Below are positions 63,720 to 64,000 of a stretch of 64,000 nt of DNA, in pieces (the first letter of the stretch is position 1; every line of letters starts with the position of its first letter). Made by a program: the position numbers and the translations under genes. The notes beneath the pieces were generated by a model that saw only the letters and a program-made list of their open reading frames with translations, ran no database searches and was not told the origin of the DNA. This DNA is from Rummeliibacillus pycnus. GTDB taxonomy: Bacteria > Bacillota > Bacilli > Bacillales_A > Planococcaceae. The stretch is from assembly GCF_002884495.1 (NCBI RefSeq), contig NZ_KZ614145.1, positions 3,672,423 to 3,736,422 on the forward strand. Direction: 5' to 3'.

Positions 63720-64000
63720 AAAAGCGGAACACGCCCGTCAAGCCCCGACAAGCAAATGTTCTTCACGCGAAGAGGCGCAATATGCCTCAAAGCGTGGAGG
63801 TTATTTGACCTCGAGGGGCTGGCGTGTGGAGCTGGATAGAAATAAAAGCGGAACACGCCCGTCAAGCCCCGACAAGCAAATGTTCTTCACGCGAAGAGGC
63901 GCAATATGCCTCAAAGCGTGGAGGTTATTTGACCTCGAGGGGCTGGCGTGTGGAGCTGGATAGAAATAAAAGCGGAACACGCTCGTTCAGCTAGATCTGA
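63720..64000 (+). repeat. Tandem array of a 124-bp hairpin repeat (two full units and a partial third)
   Basis: Unit 1 (63720-63843) and unit 2 (63844-63967) read as identical. A third begins at 63968 and diverges after about 20 bases before the window ends. Within a unit ACACGCC pairs with GGCGTGT, AGCCCC with GGGGCT, GAGGC with GCCTC, and GAGGT with ACCTC, so one strand can fold into a branched hairpin. No open frame is convincing. The 347-base end of the window holds only this array and the secG terminator. Confidence 0.93.

Noticed and set aside
63720-64000. Insertion sequence end or transposon
   Set aside because: The 124-bp units have no transposase frame, no clear terminal inverted repeat with target duplication, and occur head to tail, so I keep them as a repeat family.

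Overview
The window is AT-rich, spore-former Firmicute DNA. Its gene order runs hprK-lgt-ppaX-yvoF, hisZGDBHAF-IE, yvcD, trxB, yvcI-rapZ-yvcK-whiA-crh, clpP, then cggR-gapA-pgk-tpiA-gpmI-eno-secG. This is the conserved Bacillales backbone known from Bacillus subtilis. A GerA-type germinant receptor operon and a CotF/YhcQ-type coat protein show that the lineage makes spores. The gene set, the his operon lying next to yvcD, and the intergenic repeat style fit a Caryophanaceae/Planococcaceae relative (Lysinibacillus, Rummeliibacillus or Viridibacillus type). The genus is inference.

Layout. 0-3 kb: the end of a beta-propeller gene, a two-component system and an FixH/YtkA-like lipoprotein in one overlapping operon. 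3-6 kb: a TetR regulator with a YhgE/Pip-type membrane protein; each has the same 25-bp candidate operator in front of it. 6.5-8.5 kb: a CatE-like ring-cleavage dioxygenase and a luciferase-like monooxygenase. 8.6-9.9 kb: the small zinc-ribbon protein YhfH, divergent from lplJ. 9.9-14.3 kb: a complete Bce-type antimicrobial-peptide sensing and efflux module. 14.4-22.5 kb: single genes (lcfB, an amino-acid permease, a YuxL-type peptidase, DedA, an EAL-HDOD protein and a cytochrome c551 lipoprotein). 22.9-39.6 kb: the HPr-kinase/Lgt cluster, the full his operon, thioredoxin reductase and the RapZ-YvcK-WhiA-Crh cluster. 40-41 kb: clpP under a CtsR box, and tRNA-Arg(CCG). 41-48.8 kb: the ger operon, a TetR/MFS drug-efflux pair and a spore coat protein. 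49.2-53.2 kb: a CsbB-GtcA-YfhO three-gene system for glycosylating a surface polymer. 53.3-55.8 kb: a second two-component system and a glutaredoxin-like protein. 55.9-63.7 kb: the lower glycolysis operon and secG.

How the parts fit. HprK, Crh, YvcK, CggR and the glycolytic genes together form the carbon-catabolite and glycolysis control core. Cell-envelope functions recur: a Bce module, YhgE, polymer glycosylation, Lgt and several lipoproteins.

No prophage, insertion sequence or CRISPR array is visible. What the genes do not explain is mostly repeats. A 124-bp hairpin element occurs in tandem at the right edge and again, inverted, near hprK; the two copies carry paired compensatory base changes in the stem. 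A nested inverted-repeat element occurs at about 6.3 and 35.6 kb. A 21-bp alternating minisatellite lies between the crh and clpP terminators, and 33-bp repeats encode a Gln-rich tail on a GerAA protein. Other points worth checking are the likely loss of an ATG start in that same gerAA gene, twin operators around the TetR/yhgE pair, and a perfect inverted repeat bracketing the his promoter.
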